Assembly (NCBI RefSeq): GCF_021245735.1
Contig: NZ_JAJISB010000003.1
Location: 62,001 to 126,000, forward strand
Length of the DNA: 64,000 nt
Direction of reading: 5' to 3'
Source of the DNA: Brevibacillus daliensis
GTDB taxonomy: Bacteria > Bacillota > Bacilli > Brevibacillales > Brevibacillaceae
Made by a program: the position numbers and the translations under genes. The notes beneath the pieces are model-generated. The model did not search any database, was not told where the DNA came from, and saw only the letters and a program-made list of their open reading frames with translations. Shown here piece after piece: positions 8,273 to 16,263 of the stretch (the stretch's first letter is position 1; each line of letters opens with the position of its first letter).

Positions 8273-9645
8273 AATCCTTGTACGGTCGCCTTGTTATTAC
8301 CCTTGCAGCTATCGTTCTCGTCAGCAGTGTACTAGGATTCATTATTGCTAATATTTACTACCAGCAAAATGTAAGAGAGTATAACGAGAAAAAAATTGCT
8401 CGAATTGGTTATGAAATTGTAAATCTGTATGAAGAGAATCCGACTGGTGATCTGCACGGTTATTTTACCCATATTGCTAACATGCATTTTCAACTATATC
8501 TTGTTGATAGTCAGGGGAATGCGACATTATTCGGTGCACCTTTTCGTGAGCAGGAAATATCACCGGAAATAGTACAAAAGGTGTTAGATGGAGAAATATA
8601 TCGGGGGATCACTGCAGAAAAGTATGGGTTGTTTATAACAGGCTTTTTTACAAATACACTAAAAAACAGCTTTGGACTCCCGATACATTCAAATGGGGAG
8701 ACCTACGCCCTGTTCATTCGTCCCAATATTGAGCAACAATTTGGAGAAGTACATATCCTGTTTGGCTTGCTCTTACTTGCTACTTTTTTGATCAGTATTA
8801 TATTTATTCTGATTTATACAAGGCAACTGGTAAAACCAATCAAGGAGTTAACGAATGCGACCCAGCAATTGGCTGAAGGGAATTATGATATTCACGTAGA
8901 TAGCAATCGGCGAGATGAGATAGGGAATTTGTCTGCTAATTTTAAACAGATGTCGATATCTTTAAGGCAGCTGGATGAAATGAGGCAGGAATTTGTCTCT
9001 AATGTCTCACATGAAATACAATCCCCTCTTACCTCCATTCAAGGTTTTTCTCAAGCCATTCGTTCAGGTGGTGTTACTGATGAGCTGCAGGAGCAATATT
9101 TGGCAATCATTGAAGAGGAGAGCAAACGTCTGTCATTACTTAGTAAGCAGCTTCTAACGCTGGCTTCTCTTGAAAAAGAGACGAATCTATATGAACCGAC
9201 GCTATTTCGCTTGGATGAGCAAATCCGCCTTATACTGGTTATGCTAGAGCCACAATGTAGGAAAAAAGGAATTGAGATAGATCCAGATCTACCTGAAACA
9301 TACTTGTATGCAGATAAACAATTGCTAAGTCAGGTTTGGATCAATTTACTCACCAATAGTATCAAGTTTACGGAACCGGGAGGAACGATCTATATCAATG
9401 TTCGTTCAGGAAAAGATGTTACGGTCACCATTACGGATACAGGAATAGGGATCGCAGAAGAAGGATTGACTCAGATTTTTGAACGGTTTTATAAAGTAGA
9501 TAAATCTCGTAGTCGTACTAATGAAGGTAGTGGACTTGGCTTGTCGATAGTGAAAGAAATTGTCCAACGCTCTGGTGGACGAATTGAAGTAAACAGTAAG
9601 TTAGAGGAGGGAACCAGTTTTCAACTGACATTTCCTTCAAAATAG
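8269..9645 (+). CDS. hssS: haem-sensor histidine kinase HssS
   Basis: A 458-residue membrane kinase. Helix 1 (about 9-29) and helix 2 (about 162-184) bracket a 130-residue external sensor domain; HAMP (about 185-237), HisKA with H248 in NVSHEIQSPLTSIQ, and the HATPase domain with N, DTGIGI, FERFYK and GSGLGLSIV boxes follow. The sensor domain shares with staphylococcal HssS the blocks YF-HI--M-FQ-Y-VD--G, FG-PFRE--IS, Y-GI and LF-TGFF-N, so the identification rests on the sensor region as well as the kinase core. HssS responds to excess haem at the membrane. No hrtAB pump lies next to it here, unlike staphylococci, Listeria or B. anthracis. Confidence 0.87.
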   Translation: MKSLYGRLVITLAAIVLVSSVLGFIIANIYYQQNVREYNEKKIARIGYEIVNLYEENPTGDLHGYFTHIANMHFQLYLVDSQGNATLFGAPFREQEISPEIVQKVLDGEIYRGITAEKYGLFITGFFTNTLKNSFGLPIHSNGETYALFIRPNIEQQFGEVHILFGLLLLATFLISIIFILIYTRQLVKPIKELTNATQQLAEGNYDIHVDSNRRDEIGNLSANFKQMSISLRQLDEMRQEFVSNVSHEIQSPLTSIQGFSQAIRSGGVTDELQEQYLAIIEEESKRLSLLSKQLLTLASLEKETNLYEPTLFRLDEQIRLILVMLEPQCRKKGIEIDPDLPETYLYADKQLLSQVWINLLTNSIKFTEPGGTIYINVRSGKDVTVTITDTGIGIAEEGLTQIFERFYKVDKSRSRTNEGSGLGLSIVKEIVQRSGGRIEVNSKLEEGTSFQLTFPSK

Positions 9646-9657
9646 AATATGATTGTA

Positions 9658-9719
9658 AGAAGCCTCTATTTCATGACAGGACCTTTCGAGTTCCATTGGA
9701 ATAGTGGGCTTCTTTTTTA
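9658..9719 (+). terminator. rho-independent terminator after hssS
   Basis: An AAGAAGCC arm pairs with GGCTTCTT across an internal loop that contains a further CTATT/AATAG pairing, followed by TTTTTTAT. It isolates hssRS from the downstream permease. The rest of the 312-bp gap up to 9957 is AT-rich leader without a further gene. Confidence 0.75.
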
Positions 9720-9957
9720 TAAAATTGCTTTATCATTAAGGTGGAAATTGATCAATGTTAAACGAGAACTAAGAGAAAAATAATAAAATGTTAAAGAGTT
9801 ATCGTATTCATATCCTGTATGAAATGGTAGAATAAACATACATTAACTTGCGTGAACTTCTGTTATGATTACACCTGTTTTTTGTGAGAAAGATGTAACC
9901 AAGTAGCTTGTTGTTGCGTACTAGGTATACCAACATAAAAGGAGTAATTGGATAAAA

Positions 9958-10986
9958 ATGCCGCCACTTAAAGAGACGCTTCAAAGTTCGGGTGTGAAAA
10001 AAATAGTAGTTCTATTAACGATAGTTGCCTTTGCTTATTTTTTTAGAAGCATGATGAACATGATATTGTTTTTCTATATCATTACATTCTTAATGAATGA
10101 ACTACACGTTTTACTTGTTCGGACAGGACGTATTCATTCAAAGATTATGCAAAAGATCATTCTTTTACTCCAATATGCAATTTTCATCTCTCTCATTGTT
10201 ATAGGGGTATATAAGTTTTTACCTTCCGTTATAGAAGAAGTAACTCCTTTAGTACAGCAAATCATTAATTTTTATAAACAACCGATTGTGCTTCCTAATA
10301 ATGTATATACCGAGTATATCGTTGATTATATCTCTAAAATTGACATTGCTAGTTATTTGAATAAGGGAATGGAATCTTTAGGAGCTCTTTTGGGAAGCGC
10401 CAGTAAGTTTGGTCTTAACTTCTTTCTTGGTACAATTCTCAGCTTGTTCTTCTTGCTTGAGAAAGAAAAAATTAAAGTCTTTAGTTCCAAATTTAAAACT
10501 AGTAAATTGTCGTATTTTTATAACGATCTAGCCTATTTTGGTCAGAAGTTCACTAACTCATTTGGTAAGGTAATTGAGGTGCAATTTATAATTGCGTTGT
10601 GTAATAGCTTACTTTCTATAATATTCTTGTCGATTATGGATTTCCCTCATTTGATCGCACTTGGAATCATGATATTTGTTTTAGGCTTAATTCCAGTGGC
10701 AGGGGTATTTATTTCCCTAATCCCGCTATGTGCAATTGCATTTAGTATTGGTGGGTTTGTAAAAGTAATTTACCTCTTACTCATGATTATTGTGCTACAT
10801 GCATTTGAGGCATATCTGCTCAATCCGAAGCTAATGTCGTCCAAAACAAAACTGCCGATCTTTTTAACATTTGCAGTACTTCTAGTTGGGGAACATTTCT
10901 TTGGGGTATGGGGATTGATTTTGGGTATCCCAGTGTTTATTTTCTTGCTTGATTTACTTGAGATTAAGTTTTTGGAGAAAGAGTAA
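9958..10986 (+). CDS. AI-2E family transporter (PF01594-type permease)
   Basis: A 342-residue polytopic membrane protein with about seven to eight helices. It has the family pattern of an N-terminal pair, a helix around 70-85, a soluble central portion, and a C-terminal group with the conserved GLIPVAGVFISLIP and GVWGLILGIPVFIFL segments. Family members include proposed autoinducer-2 exporters and Na+/H+ antiporters, so the substrate is open. A ribosome site AAAGGAG lies 11 bp before the ATG. Terminators on both sides make it a single-gene unit. Confidence 0.82.
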   Translation: MPPLKETLQSSGVKKIVVLLTIVAFAYFFRSMMNMILFFYIITFLMNELHVLLVRTGRIHSKIMQKIILLLQYAIFISLIVIGVYKFLPSVIEEVTPLVQQIINFYKQPIVLPNNVYTEYIVDYISKIDIASYLNKGMESLGALLGSASKFGLNFFLGTILSLFFLLEKEKIKVFSSKFKTSKLSYFYNDLAYFGQKFTNSFGKVIEVQFIIALCNSLLSIIFLSIMDFPHLIALGIMIFVLGLIPVAGVFISLIPLCAIAFSIGGFVKVIYLLLMIIVLHAFEAYLLNPKLMSSKTKLPIFLTFAVLLVGEHFFGVWGLILGIPVFIFLLDLLEIKFLEKE

Positions 10987-11023
10987 TAAGGGATAGGCAA
11001 TAGACAATTTCATATGATAAATG

Positions 11024-11055
11024 TCCCAATTAGTGCTGGCTGATTGGGATTTTTT
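11024..11055 (+). terminator. rho-independent terminator after the AI-2E permease
   Basis: A 7-bp arm TCCCAAT at 11024-11030 pairs with ATTGGGA across an 11-nt loop, followed by TTTTTT. Confidence 0.75.
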
Positions 11056-11177
11056 ATTTCTTGAAAAGAGTAACGGTGAATGAAAAAAATAAGACTGAAT
11101 CATGTGGTAAAGCCAAGTTTTCTGTTCTGTAAGAATTTTTCTAATTCAGCAATTATATTAATAGATAGAGAATAAGA

Positions 11178-11204
11178 TTGCAATGAAACCTGTTTCACTA
11201 TAAT
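11178..11204 (+). promoter_or_regulatory. sigma-A promoter with an embedded perfect palindrome, upstream of the cobalamin riboswitch
   Basis: A TTGCAA -35 box (11178-11183) and TATAAT -10 box (11199-11204; TAATAT two bases on gives a 17-bp spacer) lie about 25-30 bp before the riboswitch. The spacer is almost completely filled by the perfect inverted repeat TGAAACCTGTTTCA (11184-11197), in the position of a repressor operator. I do not recognise which regulator would bind it. Confidence 0.55.
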
Positions 11205-11224
11205 ATTACTAAATAAAATGAATA

Positions 11225-11425
11225 TGAAATGATACAACTAGGTGCCTTAGTAAAGCGAGGCATAAAAGGGAATCGGGTGTAAGTCCCGAGCGGTCCCGCC
11301 ACTGTAACCGAGGAGTTCTCTTTCACAAATGTCACTCAAACTAATCGTTGGGGAAGACGAAAGAGCGCATTGATTCGGGAGCCAGGAGACCTACCTAGAT
11401 TGTTGATGCCTAAAGAACCTTCGAG
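11225..11425 (+). promoter_or_regulatory. cobalamin (adenosylcobalamin-type) riboswitch
   Basis: The conserved core elements occur in order: GGTGCC near 11241, AGGGAATC then GGTG near 11267, AGTCCCGAGCGG, the diagnostic B12 box CCCGCCACTGTAACCG (about 11295-11310), a variable arm, then GCCAGGAGACCTACCT (about 11380-11396) and a closing GATGCC. Cobalamin binding normally lowers expression of the downstream genes, here a corrinoid ABC importer, which fits. An intrinsic hairpin 75 nt further on may be the expression platform. Confidence 0.93.
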
Positions 11426-11499
11426 GAAAGGAGAGGTGTACGAAAAGATAGTACGACGAGCAAATTTATGCGTGTCGAATTGTTTTGATTGTATACACT

Positions 11500-11527
11500 G
11501 CCCCATCTTCTAAGGTGGGGCTTTTTT
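11500..11527 (+). terminator. intrinsic terminator in the riboswitch leader
   Basis: An 8-bp GC-rich stem (GCCCCA... paired with ...TGGGGC) with a small loop, followed by TTTTTT. It lies between the riboswitch and the first gene, so it is best read as the terminator used when cobalamin is bound. No obvious antiterminator partner could be confirmed by eye. Confidence 0.8.
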
Positions 11528-11605
11528 ATGTACGCGAAACACTTGAAACGAGCAGGATCCTTATTGCTCTATGACAATTCATCATGCATGAGAGGGAGTT
11601 GCAAA

Positions 11606-12733
11606 TTGAGTGACTTGGTTACAAACCCCCTGCAAAAGAAAACTGTGCAATCTGAATCACAAGCACGTTTGACTCAAAGGGAAGGTAAACTGTCGCTACG
11701 AACGATTATTATGTTGTTGAGTAGCTTGTGTGTAGTGTCAATTACGCTCGCCGTTATGCTTGGTCCAGTGAAAATTGAGCCATTCACGGTGTGGAAAATC
11801 GCATTATCACATATCCCCTACATTGGAGACTTTATTGAGCCAGATTGGAGCAAATCGCAGGAGAACATTATCTGGACGATTCGATTTCCGCGTGTTCTCC
11901 TCGGGGCTGTGGCAGGGGCAGGACTTGCTTTGGCTGGTGCTGTTATACAGGCACTACTGCGTAATCCGCTAGCTGATCCATACATACTAGGTGTTTCTTC
12001 AGGGGCTTCAGTAGCGGCCACAACGATTATCATATTTGGCGGGTTTCAGATTTTCGGTCAGTATGCGTTATCCATTGGTGCTTTCCTTGGAGCCATTGTT
12101 TCGATAGTGATCGTCTATATTTTGGCACAGGTCTCGGGGAGGATTAATAGCTCACGTCTGCTTTTGTCAGGGGTAGCTGTATCTATGGTACTTTCTTCAA
12201 TAACCAACTATATTGTTCTATCAGCACCGAAAGAGCAGGGAATGAGGGATGCCATGTTCTGGATGATGGGCAGTTTCTCTGGTGGGAAATGGGAACATTT
12301 AATGATTCCAGCTATAGTCGTGGCTGCTGGATTAACGTTTTTATTATTTCAATATCGTGCTCTAAATGCTCTGTTGATGGGAGAAGAGACGGCTAAGACA
12401 CTCGGTATCAATACGGATTCTCTTAGGAAAATTCTAATTATCGTCATCTCACTATTGACAGGGGTAATCGTGGCTGTATGCGGTTCTATTGGATTTATTG
12501 GACTAATGATTCCCCATATATCCCGATTTCTAATTGGGTCTGACCATCGACGTGTTTTACCGGTAAGTGCATTACTTGGAGCGCTTCTCATGATCTGGGC
12601 TGATGTAGGAGCTCGGTTGGTGCTTGCACCGCAGGAAGTGCCAGTCGGGATCATAACCTCAATATGTGGCGGCCCATTTTTTATCTGGCTTCTAAGACGA
12701 GGTAACAATTCGCTTGGAGGGGGTAACAAATGA
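11606..12733 (+). CDS. btuC: corrinoid ABC transporter permease (BtuC/FecCD family)
   Basis: A FecCD-type inner-membrane permease with ten predicted helices; conserved stretches include RFPRVLLGAVAGAGLALAG, QALLRNPLADPYILGVSSGA and, late in the protein, GSIGFIGLMIPHISRFLIG, the loop that contacts the ATPase. The reading frame is open from 11489, but that upstream part would overlap the leader terminator. The best start is TTG 11606, 7 bp after GGGAG, giving 375 residues; ATG 11588 or 11528 are alternatives. The preceding cobalamin riboswitch makes corrinoid import the likely function rather than siderophore import. It overlaps the ATPase gene by ATGA. Confidence 0.85.
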   Translation: MSDLVTNPLQKKTVQSESQARLTQREGKLSLRTIIMLLSSLCVVSITLAVMLGPVKIEPFTVWKIALSHIPYIGDFIEPDWSKSQENIIWTIRFPRVLLGAVAGAGLALAGAVIQALLRNPLADPYILGVSSGASVAATTIIIFGGFQIFGQYALSIGAFLGAIVSIVIVYILAQVSGRINSSRLLLSGVAVSMVLSSITNYIVLSAPKEQGMRDAMFWMMGSFSGGKWEHLMIPAIVVAAGLTFLLFQYRALNALLMGEETAKTLGINTDSLRKILIIVISLLTGVIVAVCGSIGFIGLMIPHISRFLIGSDHRRVLPVSALLGALLMIWADVGARLVLAPQEVPVGIITSICGGPFFIWLLRRGNNSLGGGNK

Positions 12734-13530
12734 GTGTACAAGTAGAGAGTGTTTGTTTCCAGATTGGGCAAACCTCAATCATACAAGATGTATCAATCCG
12801 TGTAGCAGCAAAGCAATTTGTTGGGATCGTGGGTCCGAATGGAAGCGGGAAGTCAACGCTACTTAAAATGATATATCGTATCCTGCAGCCAGATATGGGA
12901 AGGGTTATTTTTGATAATCAAGATGTGTTTCAACTACCTGTGCGCACGATCTTTCAAAAAATGGCAGTTGTCAGCCAAGAGGCAGTACAGGACTTTGATT
13001 TTTCTGTACAAGAAGTCGTTCTGATGGGACGTACTCCGCATAAACGAATGTTTCAATCTGATACGGATGAGGATCATTTCATTGTCGAACAGGCATTATC
13101 TCGTGTAGATATGGGAGTGTACAAAGACAGGAGTTTTACGAGTTTATCTGGAGGAGAAAAGCAACGGGTATTGATTGCGAGAGCTCTAGCTCAGCAAGCA
13201 GAGATCATTGTGTTAGATGAGCCGACCAACCATTTGGATATTCGCCATCAACTGCAATTGATGGATCTTGTCAAAACCTTGAAAGTAACTGTCATATCTG
13301 CTTTACATGACTTAAATCTCGCTTCTACATATTGTGACTATCTATATGTCATGAATAAGGGGCAGATAGCTTGCGCAGGAACACCTGTAGAAGTGATGAA
13401 ACCAGAAATACTCCGAGAGGTTTTTGGTGTGGAAACAGAAATCATCACCCATCCCGTAACGAAAAAACCGCATATTACTTTTTTGTCACACTGTTCACTA
13501 AAACTAGCACCGGCAGTAGGAGGGGGATGA
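12730..13530 (+). CDS. btuD: corrinoid ABC transporter ATP-binding protein (BtuD/FecE family)
   Basis: A 266-residue ABC ATPase with Walker A GPNGSGKST (about 36-44), a Q-loop, signature LSGGEKQRV (about 139-147), Walker B IIVLDEPTNHLD and the switch histidine in ALHDLN. It energises the BtuC permease. Translationally coupled to btuC (ATGA), with six bases between its stop and the next gene. The C-terminal tail after about residue 225 contains the small regulatory strand region of FecE-like proteins. Confidence 0.88.
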   Translation: MSVQVESVCFQIGQTSIIQDVSIRVAAKQFVGIVGPNGSGKSTLLKMIYRILQPDMGRVIFDNQDVFQLPVRTIFQKMAVVSQEAVQDFDFSVQEVVLMGRTPHKRMFQSDTDEDHFIVEQALSRVDMGVYKDRSFTSLSGGEKQRVLIARALAQQAEIIVLDEPTNHLDIRHQLQLMDLVKTLKVTVISALHDLNLASTYCDYLYVMNKGQIACAGTPVEVMKPEILREVFGVETEIITHPVTKKPHITFLSHCSLKLAPAVGGG

Positions 13531-13536
13531 GGAACG

Positions 13537-14613
13537 ATGACGTTTTGGAAATGTAGTTTTTGTAACTTCATGTATGACGATTGGTACGGAGATAGTCGAA
13601 ATGGTGTTCCAGCAGGTATTTCATTGCCGGAAATTGCAGGTAGCTTGTGCTCACGATGTGGTATGCAAGGAGCAAGGCACAAGAAGCAAGCCAGTCCATT
13701 TTACACTGGAATGGAGGCTGAGTATTATGATCAATTTGCTGGAAAGGCAGGGATTGCTTTTTACCGGAATTGGCTTCTTGAACAGGAAATGTCACCTGTT
13801 GTATTGGAGTTAGGTGTGGGAACGGGCAGAATTGCCACCGAGGTTGCAGAGAAAGCGGGAGCTGTATGTGGAGTAGATTGGAGCCCTGACATGTTGAAGG
13901 TGGCAAAAACGAAGCGTGACAGGATTTTCAGAGGGAAAACAGAGCGATTGGAATTGCTCGAATCAGACGTAATGGATTTTGATTCTGGCAAAAGCTTTTC
14001 ACATATCATTTGTTCAGATGGGTTATTTCAACATTTTACTCATATAGAAGACCAGATTGCGCTGCTTCAACGAATTCGAAGTAATTTACAGGAAGGTGGC
14101 TCAGTCGCCATCGATCTGATGCTCCCACCTGCAGGAGAAGAGTGGAAAACGGCACGACGTAAACGGTTACCCAACGGAAAAGTAGTCTATCAACAAGTAG
14201 CAGGTGAGACGTCCCTACGTCGACAACTGTTCCATTTCTCAGTTACATATGAGGCATTTATAGATGGAGTTGAACAGACTCGCTATCGCATTGAACGCGA
14301 GTATTCGTTACTGACTCCTAAAGAACTAGGGTTGCTCTTGTCAATGGAAGGATTCAAGGTTACTCATACCTATGAAAATTATGGGTTATCAAAGCCGTGG
14401 CGAACTGCCCTTCTCACAGAGGTCCAACCGATGCTTGCTCCTCTGCACCCAGATGAAACACTTGATGAGGTACTGGGAGTCAGGAAAGATAATTTACTTC
14501 GTCCCTATCAAGAGGATGTGTGGGTGAACGGTGGCTATCCGTTTGACACAGAAGGTGTTCAAGCGAATGCAAATCATGCATCAAGATTTACACTGATTGC
14601 GAAAGTGTGCTAA
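13537..14613 (+). CDS. rubredoxin-like domain fused to a class I SAM-dependent methyltransferase
   Basis: A 358-residue protein with two parts. Residues 1-43 read like a rubredoxin: WKCSFCNFMYD, a GD-RNGVPAGI stretch, then LCSRCGM, giving two CxxC knuckles (C6/C9 and C38/C41) that should hold one iron or zinc. From about residue 58 a Rossmann methyltransferase follows, with motif I LELGVGTGR (about 91-98), GVDWSP as the acidic ribose-binding loop, and a post-I region SHIICSDGLFQHF. The last 100 residues are unassigned. It sits between btuD and btuF in the riboswitch-controlled operon, six bases after btuD, so it should be co-expressed with corrinoid uptake. No substrate can be named; a corrinoid or an accessory-pathway compound is a guess from context. 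Confidence 0.8.
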   Translation: MTFWKCSFCNFMYDDWYGDSRNGVPAGISLPEIAGSLCSRCGMQGARHKKQASPFYTGMEAEYYDQFAGKAGIAFYRNWLLEQEMSPVVLELGVGTGRIATEVAEKAGAVCGVDWSPDMLKVAKTKRDRIFRGKTERLELLESDVMDFDSGKSFSHIICSDGLFQHFTHIEDQIALLQRIRSNLQEGGSVAIDLMLPPAGEEWKTARRKRLPNGKVVYQQVAGETSLRRQLFHFSVTYEAFIDGVEQTRYRIEREYSLLTPKELGLLLSMEGFKVTHTYENYGLSKPWRTALLTEVQPMLAPLHPDETLDEVLGVRKDNLLRPYQEDVWVNGGYPFDTEGVQANANHASRFTLIAKVC

Positions 14614-14669
14614 TGGAACAGAGTAGAGGGAAATGAAAAATCATACTAGAAAATAAGGGGATTTTGCAC

Positions 14670-15686
14670 ATGAATAACAGACACAAGGTAAGATTTTTAT
14701 CCACAATGGTAATACTCCTCGTGCTCGTACTTACTGCATGTGGTAACAAAGCAACAAATACACAAGAGGGTGCTTCTAATGCCCAAGCAACTACCTCCCA
14801 AGAAACAAATGGGTATCAACCATTTGAACTAACCAATCTGGACAATACCATCACTTACACCCAAGCTCCAAAGCGGGCAATTACCTTAAACCAACATGCT
14901 ACTGAGGTCATGCTTGCTTTAGGATTGCAAGATTCCATGGTTGGTACTGCCTATTTGGATGACAAAATTTTGCCAGAGTTTCAGGAAGCTTACGCGAAAA
15001 TTCCTGTGTTGTCACCGAAATATCCATCTAAAGAAATATTCATCGCACAAGAACCTGATTTTGCTTATGCAGGCTGGAAGAGTGCTTTTACAGAAAAAAC
15101 ATTAGGTACCGTTCAGGACTTGAATCAAGCGGGAATTAACACGTATGTTCAGGAATCTTCTATCAAAACTGCACCTAGTTTAGAGGATGTATATACAGAC
15201 ATTCAGAATATCGGGCGTATATTTGGAGTAGAAGATAAGGCGAACGAATTAATTGATACGATGAAAAAAGAGATTGAGAACACTACAAAGAAAATTGGAG
15301 AGGTAACTACTCCGGTGAACGTATTTCTATATGACAGCGGTGATGATAAAGCCCTTACGGCTGCAAATAACTACATAACCCAATTGATTAAGATTGCTGG
15401 CGGAAAAAACATTTTTGATGATATTGAAAAAAGTTGGGCTGAGGTAAGTTGGGAAGAGGTAGTTAGCCGGAATCCAGACGTAATCGTCATTATTGATTAT
15501 GGTGATCAGTCAGTAGACCAGAAAAAAGAGCTTCTCTTGTCCAAACCAGCACTAGCCGACGTCACAGCGATTAAAAACGAGCGATTCATTGTACTACCTC
15601 TATCAGCAGTAGCCGAGGGAGTTCGTGCTCCGATGGCGCTTACTATTTTGGGAGAAGGTTTTTACCCAGATCGTATGAAAGAATAA
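14670..15686 (+). CDS. btuF: corrinoid ABC transporter substrate-binding lipoprotein (BtuF-like)
   Basis: A 338-residue class III binding protein. The signal peptide ends in the lipobox LTAC with the lipidated cysteine about 26 residues in, followed by a Ser/Thr/Gln-rich tether. The body has the two-lobe helical-backbone pattern: PKRAITLNQHATEVMLALGL, EPDFAYAGW, and late VSWEEVVSRNPDVIVIIDYGD. The start is ATG 14670, 9 bp after AAGGGG; a TTG 6 bp earlier is too close to that site. Siderophore-binding relatives look similar, so the corrinoid assignment rests on the riboswitch and the adjoining BtuCD. Confidence 0.85.
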   Translation: MNNRHKVRFLSTMVILLVLVLTACGNKATNTQEGASNAQATTSQETNGYQPFELTNLDNTITYTQAPKRAITLNQHATEVMLALGLQDSMVGTAYLDDKILPEFQEAYAKIPVLSPKYPSKEIFIAQEPDFAYAGWKSAFTEKTLGTVQDLNQAGINTYVQESSIKTAPSLEDVYTDIQNIGRIFGVEDKANELIDTMKKEIENTTKKIGEVTTPVNVFLYDSGDDKALTAANNYITQLIKIAGGKNIFDDIEKSWAEVSWEEVVSRNPDVIVIIDYGDQSVDQKKELLLSKPALADVTAIKNERFIVLPLSAVAEGVRAPMALTILGEGFYPDRMKE

Positions 15687-15706
15687 CGGGAAAAGGGAGA
15701 CTATGT

Positions 15707-16075
15707 ATGGCTACTTGGGATTTATCCCGAACCAACCATCATATTTTAATATGTAATGGTGGAAGTTGTATGAGAAAAAGTGCAGAAGAAGTGACGCAAG
15801 CGATTCGAAGTGAAATCAGTCGCTTAGAGGCTCATGATCTTATTCATACGACAAGAACACGTTGCAACGGTCGTTGTGAAGATGCTTGTGTTGTTATTGT
15901 TTATCCAGAGGGTATCTGGTATAAAGATATTGGTCCTAATGAAGCACCGCTTATCGTGCAGCATCACTTACTAGAAGGAAAACCGGTTAGGGAGTTTGTT
16001 AGTCATGAGTACGCTCTACATGGTTTTGAACGAACAAAGGGTACAATAAGAGGGACTAATAAATCAGAGAAGTAG
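15707..16075 (+). CDS. small thioredoxin-like [2Fe-2S] ferredoxin domain protein (CbiW-like)
   Basis: A 122-residue soluble protein with cysteines at 16, 21, 53, 57 and 61: an N-terminal C-x4-C in ICNGGSC and a second C-x3-C-x3-C in RCNGRCEDAC, followed by VVIVYPEGIWY. This is the pattern of thioredoxin-fold [2Fe-2S] ferredoxins; the similar CbiW protein lies in the Bacillus megaterium cobalamin operon (recalled). It is the last gene of the riboswitch operon, 20 bp after btuF with its own AAAGGGAG site. A plausible role is supplying electrons for cobalt reduction or for the neighbouring rubredoxin fusion; this is inference. Confidence 0.78.
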   Translation: MATWDLSRTNHHILICNGGSCMRKSAEEVTQAIRSEISRLEAHDLIHTTRTRCNGRCEDACVVIVYPEGIWYKDIGPNEAPLIVQHHLLEGKPVREFVSHEYALHGFERTKGTIRGTNKSEK

Positions 16076-16107
16076 ATAAAAAACAATATAATGAAGACTA
16101 AGCTTGG

Positions 16108-16136
16108 GCCATGAGGGATCCTCATGGCTTTTTTTT
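16108..16136 (+). terminator. rho-independent terminator of the corrinoid operon
   Basis: A perfect 9-bp stem GCCATGAGG with a 3-nt loop (16108-16128), followed by eight T. It ends the btuCD-methyltransferase-btuF-[2Fe-2S] unit. Confidence 0.9.
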
Positions 16137-16263
16137 GAGAAAAAGTTTAATGACTTGGGATTGTGTAGATCAGTTACTCATACTCAGGGTGTATCTATTC
16201 GAAAAAGAAATATGTGGCAGTAAAATGAATGTTGTTCGAATTCTTAAACTTAGACCGAAAATA

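Noticed and set aside
11489-11605. Upstream extension of the BtuC reading frame
   Set aside because: It starts inside the leader, overlaps the GC-rich terminator stem and has no ribosome site; the TTG at 11606 has one.
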